From positions 186,001 through 250,000 of the forward strand of contig NZ_JAPDMS010000004.1 in NCBI RefSeq assembly GCF_026319365.1: a stretch of DNA of 64,000 nucleotides, given 5' to 3'. This DNA comes from Methylophaga sp. OBS1 (GTDB taxonomy: Bacteria; Pseudomonadota; Gammaproteobacteria; Nitrosococcales; Methylophagaceae). The position numbers were made by a program, and so were the translations under genes. Under the pieces are notes generated by a model. That model made no database searches. It was given only the letters and a program-made list of their open reading frames with translations, and was not told the DNA's origin. Each line of letters starts with the position of its first letter. Within the stretch, counting starts at the first letter, position 1. Positions 31,332 to 41,025 of the stretch are shown here, piece after piece.

Positions 31332-32224
31332 ATCCCAAATTCCCGCTTGAAGACTGGATGCAGACGCACCAGGCGCAGATTGAAATTGTCCTGGATAAAC
31401 GTCTTACCAGCGCTGATCAAGTGACTTCCACCCGCCTGCTGGAAGCCATGCGTTATGCCACCCTGGGCGGTGGCAAACGGCTGCGCGCCCTGCTGGTTTA
31501 TGCCACCGGTCAGGCTTTGGGTGCCACTAACCGCGCCATGGACGCCGCTGCCGCAGCGGTGGAAATGATCCATGCCTACTCGCTGGTGCATGATGACATG
31601 CCCGTCATGGACGATGATGACCTGCGTCGTGGCCGCCCCACCTGCCACAAAGCTTATGATGAAGCCACTGCCCTGCTGGTCGGTGATGCGCTGCAATCAA
31701 TGGCCTTTGAATCATTGTGCGATTCGGCACTGACTGCCGAGCAGCAGAGCGCCATGGTCAAACGTCTGGCGCAGGCTTCCGGCGTATTCGGCATGGCCGG
31801 TGGTCAGGCCGTCGATCTGGAATCGGTGGGCAAAAAACTCGATCTCAATGCGCTGCAATCCATGCACAAACTCAAAACCGGCGCGCTAATCCGTGCCAGC
31901 GTAGTGCTGGGGGCGCTGTCGGCAGAACACTGTGACGAAGAGACTTTATTGCACCTGGAACGATATGCAGACTGTATTGGTCTGGCTTTTCAGGTGCAGG
32001 ATGATGTGCTGGATGTAATTGCCGACACGGAAACCCTGGGTAAAACCCAGGGTGCTGACATCGCCCTCAACAAACCCACTTATCCGGCCCTGCTGGGACT
32101 GGAAAAAGCGCAGCAAAAAGCGGTGGCACTGATTGAAAAAGCCCTTGGTCAACTGGCAGAGTTACCCTTTAACACGGAAGCATTGGGCGCGCTCGCTCAA
32201 TTTGTGGTGAAACGTTCTCACTAA
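31328..32224 (+). CDS. ispA: Geranyl/farnesyl diphosphate synthase
   Basis: A 298-residue prenyltransferase. The first aspartate-rich motif is at Asp89-Asp90 (SLVHDDMPVMDDDDLRRGRP) and the second at Asp225-Asp226 (FQVQDDVLDV); GGGKRLRALL binds the isopentenyl substrate. It condenses IPP with DMAPP and GPP to give FPP. The GTG start overlaps the xseB stop, and dxs follows after 10 bases, so the cluster links isoprenoid precursor supply to chain elongation. Confidence 0.96.
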   Translation: MNPKFPLEDWMQTHQAQIEIVLDKRLTSADQVTSTRLLEAMRYATLGGGKRLRALLVYATGQALGATNRAMDAAAAAVEMIHAYSLVHDDMPVMDDDDLRRGRPTCHKAYDEATALLVGDALQSMAFESLCDSALTAEQQSAMVKRLAQASGVFGMAGGQAVDLESVGKKLDLNALQSMHKLKTGALIRASVVLGALSAEHCDEETLLHLERYADCIGLAFQVQDDVLDVIADTETLGKTQGADIALNKPTYPALLGLEKAQQKAVALIEKALGQLAELPFNTEALGALAQFVVKRSH

Positions 32225-32234
32225 GATTGCTTGA

Positions 32235-34058
32235 ATGGATAATTTACTCGCTCATATCAACAGCCCTGATGATTTGCGTCAGCTCGATAAAAAACAGCTG
32301 CCGCAGCTGGCAGAGGAACTGCGCACACTGATCATCGACAGCGTGCAGCAAACCGGTGGCCATATTTCCTCCAACCTGGGTGTGATTGAGCTAACCCTGG
32401 CACTGCATTACGTGTTCAACACGCCGGAAGATCGCCTGGTCTGGGATGTCGGCCACCAGAGTTACGTGCACAAAATTCTCACCGGCCGCCGTGACCGCAT
32501 GAGCACCATGCGCCAACCGGGGGGACTATCAGGTTTCCCGAAACGCTGCGAAAGCCCATACGACACGTTCGGTGTCGGTCACTCCAGCACCTCCATCAGT
32601 GCCGCCCTGGGCATGGCCATTGCCGCCAAAGCCAACGATGATCCGCGTCACAGTGTGGCGATTATCGGTGATGGTGCCCTGACCGCCGGTCAGGCTTTTG
32701 AAGCATTGGCACATGCCGGGGATCTGGATGCCAACCTGCTGGTCATTCTGAACGATAATGAGATGTCGATCTCCAGAAATGTCGGCGGTATGGCTAACTA
32801 CCTGGCACGTTTGCTGTCTGGTAACTTCTATGCCAGTGCCCGTGAGGGTAGTAAGCGCGTGCTGGAGAAGATTCCGCCGGCCTGGGAGATTGCCCGCCGT
32901 GCAGAAGAACACGTCAAAGGCATGATGATCCCGGGTACTTTGTTCGAGGAAATGGGTTTCAATTACATCGGTCCGATTGACGGACATGACATTGATACCC
33001 TGCTCGCCACGCTGGGCAACCTTAAAAAGCGTAAAGGGCCGCAATTTCTGCATGTCGTCACCAAAAAAGGCAAAGGCTTCGAACCGGCTGAACAGCAACC
33101 CTGCAAATATCATGGTGTGAGTCCGGCCAACAGTAAATCCAAAGGCCCGAGCTACACCCAGGTGTTTGGCCGCTGGCTGTGTGACATGGCCAAAAAAGAT
33201 CCGGACCTGATTGGTATTACACCGGCGATGTGTGACGGTTCCGGTCTGAATCGCTTTGCTGAAGATTTCCCGGATCGCTATTTCGATGTCGGTATTGCCG
33301 AGCAACATTCAGTCACGCTGGCTGCCGGCCTTGCCTGTGAAGGCAAAAAACCGGTCGTCGCGATTTACTCCACTTTTCTGCAACGCGCTTACGATCAGTT
33401 GATCCATGATGTGGCACTGCAGAATCTACCGGTGCTGTTTGCGATTGATCGGGCGGGTCTCGTCGGTGCGGATGGTCCAACCCATGCGGGCAGCTTCGAC
33501 CTGAGCTACCTGCGCTGCATCCCCAACATGACCGTGATGGCGCCGGCTGATGAACAGGAGTGCCGGCAGATGCTGACCACCGGTTTTTATCACGATGGCC
33601 CGTGTGCCGTGCGTTATCCGCGTGGCAGTGGTGTCGGCCGTGAAGTCGAAACCGGGCTGAGTACACTGGAAATCGGCAAAGCAGAACTGCGTGGTCAGGG
33701 TGAAAAAGTCGCCATTCTGGCATTTGGCAGCATGGTCGCGCCGGCAGAAGAAGCAGCCGCCAAAATCAACGCCACCGTCGTCAACATGCGCTTTGTCAAA
33801 CCACTGGATACGGCGATGGTGGAGGCCATGGCCGACAGTCATGATCTGATCCTCACCATTGAGGAAAATGCTGTGATGGGTGGCGCCGGCAGTGCCGTCA
33901 GCGAGTACCTGCGAGACATCAATCACAGCGTCGCGGTCAAAATGATGGGATTGCCCGATTCCTTCATTGATCATGGCGTGCATCAACAGATGCTTTCTCA
34001 CTGTGGACTCGATGCGACAGGAATTATCGATATGATTAATCGATTCTTTTCGGCATAA
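32235..34058 (+). CDS. dxs: 1-deoxy-D-xylulose-5-phosphate synthase
   Basis: A 607-residue thiamine-diphosphate enzyme, slightly shorter than E. coli Dxs (620). It has [12 protein letters not shown], the ThDP motif [15 protein letters not shown] ending in [27 protein letters not shown] with the catalytic Glu of the transketolase-like domain, and the C-terminal [17 protein letters not shown]. It makes DXP from pyruvate and glyceraldehyde-3-phosphate, the first step of the MEP pathway. It is the third gene of xseB-ispA-dxs. Confidence 0.97.
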   Translation: MDNLLAHINSPDDLRQLDKKQLPQLAEELRTLIIDSVQQTGGHISSNLGVIELTLALHYVFNTPEDRLVWDVGHQSYVHKILTGRRDRMSTMRQPGGLSGFPKRCESPYDTFGVGHSSTSISAALGMAIAAKANDDPRHSVAIIGDGALTAGQAFEALAHAGDLDANLLVILNDNEMSISRNVGGMANYLARLLSGNFYASAREGSKRVLEKIPPAWEIARRAEEHVKGMMIPGTLFEEMGFNYIGPIDGHDIDTLLATLGNLKKRKGPQFLHVVTKKGKGFEPAEQQPCKYHGVSPANSKSKGPSYTQVFGRWLCDMAKKDPDLIGITPAMCDGSGLNRFAEDFPDRYFDVGIAEQHSVTLAAGLACEGKKPVVAIYSTFLQRAYDQLIHDVALQNLPVLFAIDRAGLVGADGPTHAGSFDLSYLRCIPNMTVMAPADEQECRQMLTTGFYHDGPCAVRYPRGSGVGREVETGLSTLEIGKAELRGQGEKVAILAFGSMVAPAEEAAAKINATVVNMRFVKPLDTAMVEAMADSHDLILTIEENAVMGGAGSAVSEYLRDINHSVAVKMMGLPDSFIDHGVHQQMLSHCGLDATGIIDMINRFFSA

Positions 34059-34063
34059 TATCC

Positions 34064-34092
34064 TGTTACCCCGATGAATTCCCGAGTATAAT
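34064..34092 (+). promoter_or_regulatory. Candidate queD promoter with very short leader
   Basis: A perfect TATAAT (34087-34092) lies 10 bases before the queD ATG, with TGTTAC 17 bases upstream as a weak -35. Transcription from it would start within about 4 bases of the start codon, leaving no room for a ribosome-binding site. No such site is seen in front of queD, which fits a nearly leaderless mRNA. Confidence 0.4.
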
Positions 34093-34102
34093 AGTCAACA
34101 TT

Positions 34103-34483
34103 ATGAGCGCAAAGTACACCCTGAAGATCCTGGCAGATTTTGCATCGGCCCACACCCTGAGAGACTATCCGGGTGATTGCCGTCGTATGCATGGCCACAA
34201 CTGGAAACTTGAGGTTGAGGTAACGGCCACAGAGCTGAACGAGCACGGCATGGGGATGGATTTCAAAACCATCAAAACCGCTACCCGTGAACTGGCCAAA
34301 ACCCTGGATCACCGGTATCTGAATGACATTCCGCCGTTCGATACCATCAACCCAACGGCAGAGAATATCGCCCGGTATTTCTATCAGAAACTCAGCGATA
34401 CCCTGAATAATGACACTGCCAAGATTTCAGGTGTCACCCTGTGGGAAACAGACCGCGCCTGTGTGAAATATAGCGAGGAATAA
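34103..34483 (+). CDS. queD: 6-carboxytetrahydropterin synthase (QueD/PTPS family)
   Basis: A 126-residue enzyme. DCRRMHGHNWKLEVEV carries the catalytic Cys26 and zinc ligands His30 and His32, with His17 (SAHTL) as the third; LDHRYLNDIPPF and PTAENIARYFYQ are conserved further on, and the Glu in GVTLWETDRACVKY binds substrate. It makes 6-carboxytetrahydropterin from dihydroneopterin triphosphate in queuosine biosynthesis. The next gene is folE2, which provides that triphosphate from GTP; the pair therefore forms a short pathway. Confidence 0.9.
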   Translation: MSAKYTLKILADFASAHTLRDYPGDCRRMHGHNWKLEVEVTATELNEHGMGMDFKTIKTATRELAKTLDHRYLNDIPPFDTINPTAENIARYFYQKLSDTLNNDTAKISGVTLWETDRACVKYSEE

Positions 34484-34487
34484 CTGA

Positions 34488-35294
34488 ATGAGCACAACTC
34501 AATCCAGCAAGCACGATGAGATAGAAGACGTACAGAATATCGCCGACCAGCGTAAGATCGCCATTGACAAGGTGGGTATCAAAGATATCAAACACCCTGT
34601 CAAGGTCAGTGACCGCACCACGGGTGAACAGCATACTGTGGCTAATTTCAACATGTACGTGAACCTGCCGCACCACTTTAAAGGTACGCACATGTCTCGT
34701 TTTGTTGAAATCCTCAACCAGCATGAACGCGAAATCACGGTGAAGTCATTCCGCGAAATGCTGGGAGAAATGACGGAGCGTCTGGACGCCGAATCCGGCT
34801 ACATCGAGATGAACTTCCCTTATTTCGTTAATAAGGAAGCACCGATTTCCAAAGTGCGCAGCCTGATGGATTACGACGTCACCTTTATCGGTGAAATCAA
34901 AGGCGACAAGACCGCGATGAACGTCAAAGTCGTGGTTCCTGTCACCAGCCTGTGCCCCTGCTCCAAGAATATCTCGGACTATGGCGCCCACAACCAGCGC
35001 TCTCACGTGACACTCACAGTGCGTGTGGAAAGCTTTGTCTGGATTGAAGACCTGATTGACCTGGTTGAGAAACAGGCTTCCTGTGAAATCTACGGTCTGC
35101 TCAAACGTCCCGACGAGAAGTACGTCACCGAGCGTGCCTACGACAATCCGAAATTCGTTGAAGATATGGTGCGCGACGTGGCCGCACAGCTGAATGAAGA
35201 CAAACGCATCACCGCCTATATCGTGGAATCAGAAAACTTTGAATCTATCCACAATCACTCGGCTTATGCCCTCATCAGCAAGGGCTTTGATTAA
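34488..35294 (+). CDS. folE2: GTP cyclohydrolase FolE2 (type IB)
   Basis: A 268-residue metal-dependent GTP cyclohydrolase [22 protein letters not shown] carries the conserved Cys, and [20 protein letters not shown] and [17 protein letters not shown] follow. It converts GTP to dihydroneopterin triphosphate, feeding folate and, through the adjacent queD, queuosine. FolE2 can replace zinc-dependent FolE under zinc limitation, which is interesting because a ZnuD-like receptor is present at 45 kb. It starts 4 bases after queD and is followed by an intrinsic terminator. Confidence 0.95.
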   Translation: MSTTQSSKHDEIEDVQNIADQRKIAIDKVGIKDIKHPVKVSDRTTGEQHTVANFNMYVNLPHHFKGTHMSRFVEILNQHEREITVKSFREMLGEMTERLDAESGYIEMNFPYFVNKEAPISKVRSLMDYDVTFIGEIKGDKTAMNVKVVVPVTSLCPCSKNISDYGAHNQRSHVTLTVRVESFVWIEDLIDLVEKQASCEIYGLLKRPDEKYVTERAYDNPKFVEDMVRDVAAQLNEDKRITAYIVESENFESIHNHSAYALISKGFD

Positions 35295-35311
35295 TCCTGA
35301 TGCCTGAATAG

Positions 35312-35338
35312 AAAAGCCCGGTTCGACCGGGCTTTTTT
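35312..35338 (+). terminator. Intrinsic terminator after folE2
   Basis: AGCCCGGT and ACCGGGCT form a stem around TCG with a preceding A-run and a trailing TTTTTT, 17 bases after the folE2 stop. Confidence 0.92.
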
Positions 35339-35389
35339 GTCTGGACTTGCCAATCACCAATGCTGGCGGCCATCTTGACTTATTGAGTC

Positions 35390-36034
35390 CTAATACTTCT
35401 GTCGTAAATCCAGCCGTTCGCCGTTATGTTCCATATCCAGTTGTCCCAGGAAAGACATACCCAGCAGGGCGGTAGAGGGCTCAGCCCCATCCAGCACCAC
35501 CGCTGCCACATTGTAGAGTTTGATTTCTTCAAGCTGCACCACATCCAGCGTCACCCTGTAACCGACCTCGTTGCCGGAGGCTGTGCGAATACCCACCTGT
35601 TCTCCACGGTAATAATCAATGCCCAGCCTGTTAGCCGTTGCCGCATTCAGCGCAATGGCAGAAGCACCGGTATCGACCAGAAAATTGACGGTATAACCGT
35701 TCACACTTCCCGCTGTAAGGTACATGCCATTGGTGGGCCAGAGGCTGACCTCGGGTTGCTCTACCGGTGCAGAAAACTGTGTGCTGATACGATTACCAAG
35801 TGGAAAATGCTGTTGTTTACCCTCAATCTCAAGCACCGCTTCATTGCTGTTGGCAGCGATCAGTTTTATGCCCCCGGGCGTACTGCCACCGACCTTGAGC
35901 AGATGCCGCTCGCCATTAACTTCAAGCACGGCTTGATTGGCAAACAGTCCCACCACAAGGATATCGAGTTCTTCAGCCGCTGCTGACAGACTGTTTAACA
36001 GTATAATAAGCGCGGTAAGCCAGTATTTAATCAT
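35390..36034 (-). CDS. Exported retropepsin-like aspartic protease (clan AA, TIGR02281 type)
   Basis: A 214-residue protein with a signal peptide (YWLTALIILLNSLSAAAE). The single-lobe aspartic protease motif is at residues 118-126, FLVDTGASA with Asp121, followed by VTLDVVQLEEIKLYNV and the closing ALLGMSFLGQLDME. The N-terminal region before the protease domain is a small beta-rich segment (LLKVGGSTPGGIKLIA). The protein would form an active site as a homodimer in the periplasm. Substrate unknown. It diverges from the mobAB gene, with 27 bases between the starts. Confidence 0.88.
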   Translation of the reverse strand: MIKYWLTALIILLNSLSAAAEELDILVVGLFANQAVLEVNGERHLLKVGGSTPGGIKLIAANSNEAVLEIEGKQQHFPLGNRISTQFSAPVEQPEVSLWPTNGMYLTAGSVNGYTVNFLVDTGASAIALNAATANRLGIDYYRGEQVGIRTASGNEVGYRVTLDVVQLEEIKLYNVAAVVLDGAEPSTALLGMSFLGQLDMEHNGERLDLRQKY

Positions 36035-36061
36035 GATTTTTCCCTATTCAAGCAGGCACAA

Positions 36062-37177
36062 ATGACAGTCCAACCTTTTCCTTCCGTAACCGGCGTGATT
36101 CTGGCGGGCGGTCTGGCCCGCCGCATGGGCGGCGATGATAAAGGTCTGATCCCGTATCAGGGCCGCGCGATGGTGCGTCATGCTGTCAGCGCCATGCTGC
36201 CTCAGGTCGACACACTTATTATTAACGCTAACCGCCATCTTGAACAGTATCAGCAGCTCGGTTACCCCGTGGTCAGCGATTCGATTGAGGGTTTTCACGG
36301 ACCACTGGCCGGCATGCTGACCGCGATGGAAAACACCCAGGCTGATTATATTTTGACCGCACCCTGTGACTCGCCTTTTATTTCACCTGTTTTGCGGCAA
36401 CGAATGATGGAAACCATGCTGATGAATGGCAGAGAACTGGCAGTCGCCAGTGATGGTGACCGCCTGCAACCGGTTTTCAGTCTGATCCCGACCCGGCTTA
36501 AAGGCGAACTGCGTGCCTTTCTGGAGCAGGGTGAGCGGAAAATCGACCGATGGTTGATGCAGTATAAACTGGCGGAGGTGGATTTTTCGGATCAGCCTGA
36601 GACCTTTGTGAATTTCAATCACCCGGAAGATCTTGAGCAAACCAACACGCTCACAGCCCCCTTACCCATGCTCGGTATCGCTGCCTTCAGTGGCACCGGC
36701 AAAACCACCTTGCTGACCCGCTTATTACCGGAACTGAATCAGCGTGGCCTGCGGGTGGCAGTGATTAAGCATGCGCATCATAATTTTGATATCGATAAAC
36801 CGGGTAAGGATAGTTATGAAATCCGAGAAGCCGGCGCGCAGCAAATGCTGATTGCCTCGTCACGGATGATGGCCCTGATGGAGAAAAGCGATGCGCCGGA
36901 CAATGATCCGCAACTGGCTGATTTACTGCCCCGGCTGGAGGTCAGCAAACTCGACCTGATACTGGTCGAAGGTTTCAAGCATGAGCCTATTCCCAAGCTG
37001 GAACTGTATCGGCCCAGTCTTGGAAAACCGCTACTTTTCCGGGATGATCCACAGATTATTGCCATTGCCTCGGATGAAGCCCTTGCAGGCACGCATCCGC
37101 TGCCCGAGCTTAACATCAACGATATCGGGGCGATCGCCGACTTTATTGAACAATTTATGCATAAATGGACTGCCTGA
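36062..37177 (+). CDS. mobAB: MobA-MobB fusion (molybdenum cofactor guanylyltransferase / GTP-binding adaptor)
   Basis: A 371-residue two-domain protein. Residues 10-190 are MobA: VILAGGLARRMGGDDKG is the GTP-binding loop, GPLAGMLTAM and DYILTAPCDSPF follow. Residues 203-371 are MobB: IAAFSGTGKTTLLTRLLP is a P-loop, and VIKHAHHNFDIDKPGKDS and ILVEGFKHEPIPKLELYR are conserved. MobA attaches GMP to molybdopterin and MobB assists, so a single chain can do both. MoeA is encoded immediately downstream. A separate mobA and mobB are the usual arrangement in E. coli. Confidence 0.93.
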   Translation: MTVQPFPSVTGVILAGGLARRMGGDDKGLIPYQGRAMVRHAVSAMLPQVDTLIINANRHLEQYQQLGYPVVSDSIEGFHGPLAGMLTAMENTQADYILTAPCDSPFISPVLRQRMMETMLMNGRELAVASDGDRLQPVFSLIPTRLKGELRAFLEQGERKIDRWLMQYKLAEVDFSDQPETFVNFNHPEDLEQTNTLTAPLPMLGIAAFSGTGKTTLLTRLLPELNQRGLRVAVIKHAHHNFDIDKPGKDSYEIREAGAQQMLIASSRMMALMEKSDAPDNDPQLADLLPRLEVSKLDLILVEGFKHEPIPKLELYRPSLGKPLLFRDDPQIIAIASDEALAGTHPLPELNINDIGAIADFIEQFMHKWTA

Positions 37178-37179
37178 TT

Positions 37180-38439
37180 ATGGCCGAATTTACTCCCCAA
37201 CCCAGCTGCGCTGATCCGCAGGATCAGCAAAGTCTCAGTGTTGACGAGGCGCGTAGCCAGATTGAACAGTTACTGAGCCCCATCAGTAGCTGGCAGAAAC
37301 TCGCCCTGCGTGACGCGCTGGGGCATATCCTGCATGCCCCGGTGATTTCGCCGCTGCAGGTACCGCCGCATAACAATTCAGCCATGGATGGCTATGCCAT
37401 TCACAGTCGGGATATGGCGGCTGAGCGCTATACACTGAAGCTGGTTGGTACCGCCTTTGCCGGACAACCCTATCAGGGCTCGATCAGTCAGGGTGAATGC
37501 ATCCGGATCATGACCGGCGCGATGATGCCACCGGAATGCGACACGGTCATCATGCAGGAACATGTCGCCGTTGATGGTGATCAGATCACGGTTCATGGTC
37601 AGCATCAAGCCGGCCAGAATGTGCGTATGGCTGGTGAAGATATCGAACAGGGTCAGACGGTACTGCCAGCAGGACAACGCATCACACCGGCCGATATGGG
37701 GCTGATCGCCTCGCTGGGTATTGGTGAATTGAGAGTCAGACGCAAACTACGGGTCGCTTTCTTCTCTACCGGCGATGAACTGCGCTCTATTGGCGAACCA
37801 CTGGCAGCCGGTCAGATATACGACAGCAATCGCTACACTCTCTATGGCATGCTCAAAAGGCTCGACGCCGAGGTTCTGGATATGGGTGTCGTCCCGGACG
37901 AAAAAGCCGCACTGAAAAATGCCCTGGCACAGGCCGCCGCCGAAGCGGATGTGGTGATTACTTCCGGCGGCGTCTCTGTAGGGGATGCCGATTATGTGAA
38001 GGAAATGCTGGCCGAACTGGGTCAGGTCAATTTCTGGAAAATCGCGATGAAACCCGGTCGTCCACTGGCCTTTGGTAAAATAGACGATGCCCTGTTCTTC
38101 GGTCTGCCCGGCAATCCGGTGTCAGTGATGGTGACTTTCTATCAGTTTGTACAGCCGGCTTTGAAAAAGATGGCCGGTGAAAATGATCACCCGCTGCCTT
38201 TAATGCAGGTAGAGACCGACAGCCGAATCCGCAAGCGTCCCGGTCGTTTTGAATTTCAACGCGGCATTTTGTTTGAAGATGGCAGCGGCCAGCTCAAAGT
38301 ACAAACCACCGGCCAGCAGGGGTCGGGGATTTTACGCTCGATGAGCGTCGCCAACTGTTTCATCCTGCTGGATGAAGACTGTGACGGCATTGAGCCCGGC
38401 ACTATCGTTACCGTTCAACCCTTTGCAGGTCTGGTTTAA
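37180..38439 (+). CDS. moeA: Molybdopterin molybdenumtransferase
   Basis: A 419-residue enzyme that inserts molybdate into adenylated molybdopterin. [12 protein letters not shown] is near the N-terminus, [14 protein letters not shown] and [12 protein letters not shown] belong to the MogA-like domain, and [17 protein letters not shown] with KPGRPLAFG and [17 protein letters not shown] complete the active site. I chose the ATG at 37180, three bases after the mobAB stop; an ATG at 37165 would overlap mobAB. The two genes form a molybdenum cofactor operon. Confidence 0.94.
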   Translation: MAEFTPQPSCADPQDQQSLSVDEARSQIEQLLSPISSWQKLALRDALGHILHAPVISPLQVPPHNNSAMDGYAIHSRDMAAERYTLKLVGTAFAGQPYQGSISQGECIRIMTGAMMPPECDTVIMQEHVAVDGDQITVHGQHQAGQNVRMAGEDIEQGQTVLPAGQRITPADMGLIASLGIGELRVRRKLRVAFFSTGDELRSIGEPLAAGQIYDSNRYTLYGMLKRLDAEVLDMGVVPDEKAALKNALAQAAAEADVVITSGGVSVGDADYVKEMLAELGQVNFWKIAMKPGRPLAFGKIDDALFFGLPGNPVSVMVTFYQFVQPALKKMAGENDHPLPLMQVETDSRIRKRPGRFEFQRGILFEDGSGQLKVQTTGQQGSGILRSMSVANCFILLDEDCDGIEPGTIVTVQPFAGLV

Positions 38440-38441
38440 TC

Positions 38442-39305
38442 ATGTCTGAAGCACTCGTCAAACAACAACGCGAATTCAATAAGCTGCGTAAGCGTCTGCG
38501 TCGCAATGTCGGCCAGGCCATTGCCGATTACAATATGATTCAGGATGGCGATAAGCTCATGGTCTGCCTGTCCGGCGGTAAGGACAGTTACACCATGCTG
38601 GATATCCTGATTAATCTGCGTGATCATGCGCCGATTAATTTCGAGCTGATTGCGGTGAATCTGGATCAGAAACAGCCCGGTTTCCCGGAGCATGTCTTGC
38701 CGGAGTATCTGTCATCGATTGATGTGCCTTTTCATATCATCGAAAAAGACACTTACAGCATCGTCAAGGAAGTGGTGCCGGAAGGCAAAACCACCTGTGG
38801 CATCTGCTCGCGACTGCGTCGCGGTTCACTCTATGGCTATGCCCGCGAAAACGGCATCACCAAAATTGCACTGGGGCACCACCGCGACGATATTATCGAA
38901 ACCCTGTTTCTGAATATGTTTTACGGCAGCAAAATCAAGGCGATGCCGCCCAAACTCCTCAGTGACGATAAAAGTAATATCGTGATCCGGCCGCTGGCTT
39001 ATGCCTGCGAAGCAGATATCGCCCGCTACGCTGAGGCGATGCAGTTCCCGATTATTCCCTGCAACCTGTGCGGGTCCCAGGAAAACCTGCAACGCCAGAA
39101 AATCAAGGAAATGCTGCAAAGCTGGGAGCGCGAAACACCGGGACGACTGGAGAATATCTTCCGCAGTATCCAGAACATCTCACCCTCACAGCTGGCTGAT
39201 GTGGATTTATTTAACTTCACCGATCTGGAACAGCAGCGTGAAGAATCCGCTGAAGAAAGAAACGCGTTTATGGATGATATGCAGCAACCAGCGCTGGCAA
39301 GATAA
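38442..39305 (+). CDS. ttcA: tRNA 2-thiocytidine(32) synthetase
   Basis: A 287-residue PP-loop ATPase. [14 protein letters not shown] (44-49 core) is the ATP pyrophosphatase loop, and [12 protein letters not shown] gives Cys119 and Cys122; a third Cys in IPCNLCGSQ completes the binding site of the [4Fe-4S] cluster. It thiolates cytidine 32 of certain tRNAs. The ATG lies 2 bases after the moeA stop. At 287 residues it is somewhat shorter than E. coli TtcA at 311. Confidence 0.94.
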   Translation: MSEALVKQQREFNKLRKRLRRNVGQAIADYNMIQDGDKLMVCLSGGKDSYTMLDILINLRDHAPINFELIAVNLDQKQPGFPEHVLPEYLSSIDVPFHIIEKDTYSIVKEVVPEGKTTCGICSRLRRGSLYGYARENGITKIALGHHRDDIIETLFLNMFYGSKIKAMPPKLLSDDKSNIVIRPLAYACEADIARYAEAMQFPIIPCNLCGSQENLQRQKIKEMLQSWERETPGRLENIFRSIQNISPSQLADVDLFNFTDLEQQREESAEERNAFMDDMQQPALAR

Positions 39306-39379
39306 AAACGCAGAACCGGTATTTCAGGAGAAAGTTATCACCAGTTAGCCAGCAAAGTATTCTGAGTTGATAAGACATG

Positions 39380-39498
39380 TCGCTAAGTCATTGAATCTCT
39401 GAAAAACAAAGATAAAACATTGTTTTTATTTGATATTTACAGGTTGGTGAGATTTTAACCAGCGCCGGGCAGCCTGTTACAGAATAATGACTTAGCGA
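39380..39498. mobile_element. MITE-like element with 13-bp perfect terminal inverted repeats
   Basis: TCGCTAAGTCATT (39380-39392) and AATGACTTAGCGA (39486-39498) are perfect inverted repeats enclosing 93 bases, for a total of 119. The interior is non-coding and has its own short palindromes. No clear target duplication was seen at the edges. The size and architecture match a miniature inverted-repeat transposable element, but a large regulatory hairpin is an alternative. It lies in the 272-base gap between ttcA and the convergent VOC gene. Confidence 0.45.
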
Positions 39499-39577
39499 TT
39501 TTCCCATCAGTTAACCACAGACTTATCCACAGAAAATGTGAGTAAGTCTGTAAGTCACTGATTCGCTCCGGCCGGGA

Positions 39578-39970
39578 TTATTTTTGCAGTGGTGGTGGCG
39601 TGAAATCTTCAGCAAATTCCAGCGCATTGCCATCCGGATCACGACAGAAAAAAGCGGCTCTGCCTGACTTGCTGCGGGAAAACTCAATACCGGCTGCTTC
39701 CAGTCGTTCAGCCAACGCTTCCAGATCTTCCACCACCAGAGCCAGGTGACGATCCCGTCCACCATGGGCCGGACGGCCTTCATTGGAATCCGGATTGGGC
39801 AACTGCATCAGGTGAATCATCTGATCATCGCCGATATCCAGCCAGGCACCGTCAAACGGAAAGTCAGGTCGGTTGGGATTGAGCGGCAATTGCAGCACAT
39901 CACAATAAAACTTCAGAGAACGCGGAACATCCTCAACGAGAAAACTGGCGTGCGCGATTGATTTGATCAT
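39578..39970 (-). CDS. VOC-family (glyoxalase-like) protein
   Basis: A 130-residue protein with two beta-alpha-beta modules: IAHASFLVEDVPRSLKFYCD at the N-terminus and GGRDRHLALVVEDLEALAERL in the second half. His7, His75-region and the closing CRDPDGNALEFAEDF, with Glu in ALEF, are the usual metal ligands of the vicinal oxygen chelate fold. The substrate is not predictable; members include glyoxalases and fosfomycin-resistance-type proteins. It stands alone. Confidence 0.82.
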   Translation of the reverse strand: MIKSIAHASFLVEDVPRSLKFYCDVLQLPLNPNRPDFPFDGAWLDIGDDQMIHLMQLPNPDSNEGRPAHGGRDRHLALVVEDLEALAERLEAAGIEFSRSKSGRAAFFCRDPDGNALEFAEDFTPPPLQK

Positions 39971-40068
39971 GCGGGGTCCCGATAGTTGATGAAAAGACGC
40001 AACCTGCCGCCTGAGCGGCAGGATAGTTAGTGCTTATTTTAACGCGAAGCGCCGCCGGCACCCAAGGG

Positions 40069-40953
40069 TCAGGGCATCTTGCCAAGACGAGCCATTCCGT
40101 AGGCCGCCACAAAAATCAGGGCGCCACCCAGCCATTCCATGCCGCTCATACGCTCGTCGGTCAACAACCAGGCCGAGATTGCGGCTACCAGCAATTCGAA
40201 CAACATCAGAATCGCGGCGCGGAAAACGGCGATTCTCGCCAGACCGTAGAGCACCGCAATCGTCATTGAGACGAAAGCCAGCCCACCAAATACCGCGACC
40301 AGCAACCAGACATTCACTGTCACCTGAGGCACCGTTGCCTGCTGCAGAAACAGCACGACAATGGCTACCATGACGACGCCCCAGTAAACAGCAAAGGTTT
40401 TGATTTCCATCGGCACTGCCGCCAGTTTGCGACTGAGTACGTTATTCACCGAAAACATAAAACTGGCGAATAGAGCCAGCCAGTCTGCCAGACCATGCGG
40501 CCAGGGAAAGCCGATTTCCGGATGCCAGAGCATCATGAAGGTGCCGGACATCGCAAGCAGAATCATCAACAGGGACTGGCGTGAGATACGCTCTCCCAGC
40601 CACCAGTGACCAAGCAGCACCGACCACAGTGGTGACAGATAAAACAGCAGCATCACCCGTACCACTTCCCCTTCAATCAGCGCCACCAGGAAAGCCAGAT
40701 TGGTGAGACCGGCCGCCAGCGCCAGCGCCCATAATGACGGCGGCCATTGCTGCGCTATGCGTTTCCAGACCCAGATCAACTGCATACTGGCAACCAAAGC
40801 TGCCGCAAGATAAGCCGCCAGCGTGGTCCAGACCACTGGCATACCGGCCTGCTCCAATAAGCGCATCGGATACCAGATAAGTCCCCACATCGCGGCAGAG
40901 AAGAGGATGGCGCTAACCGCCAGAGAATATTCTTTATTGCTTGATGGGATCAT
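40069..40953 (-). CDS. EamA/DMT-superfamily transporter
   Basis: A 294-residue protein with ten hydrophobic helices in two tandem EamA repeats. The first repeat begins LAVSAILFSAAMWGLIWYP and the second WLALFASFMFSVNNVLSRK. WLLTDERMSGMEWLGGALIF is the typical near-terminal helix of drug/metabolite exporters. Substrate unknown. It is divergently transcribed from dapC with 72 bases between starts. Confidence 0.85.
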   Translation of the reverse strand: MIPSSNKEYSLAVSAILFSAAMWGLIWYPMRLLEQAGMPVVWTTLAAYLAAALVASMQLIWVWKRIAQQWPPSLWALALAAGLTNLAFLVALIEGEVVRVMLLFYLSPLWSVLLGHWWLGERISRQSLLMILLAMSGTFMMLWHPEIGFPWPHGLADWLALFASFMFSVNNVLSRKLAAVPMEIKTFAVYWGVVMVAIVVLFLQQATVPQVTVNVWLLVAVFGGLAFVSMTIAVLYGLARIAVFRAAILMLFELLVAAISAWLLTDERMSGMEWLGGALIFVAAYGMARLGKMP

Positions 40954-41025
40954 GACGCCACCTTATACCACGTCAGGCAGCTAACCCGTTATAATAGTCT
41001 GATTTTCATTCTCCCCCTGGTCTCT

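Noticed and set aside
39523..39531. TTATCCACA, a DnaA box, as sign of a replication origin
   Set aside because: Only one strong box is present, with no dnaA, dnaN or gidA nearby and no cluster of further boxes.
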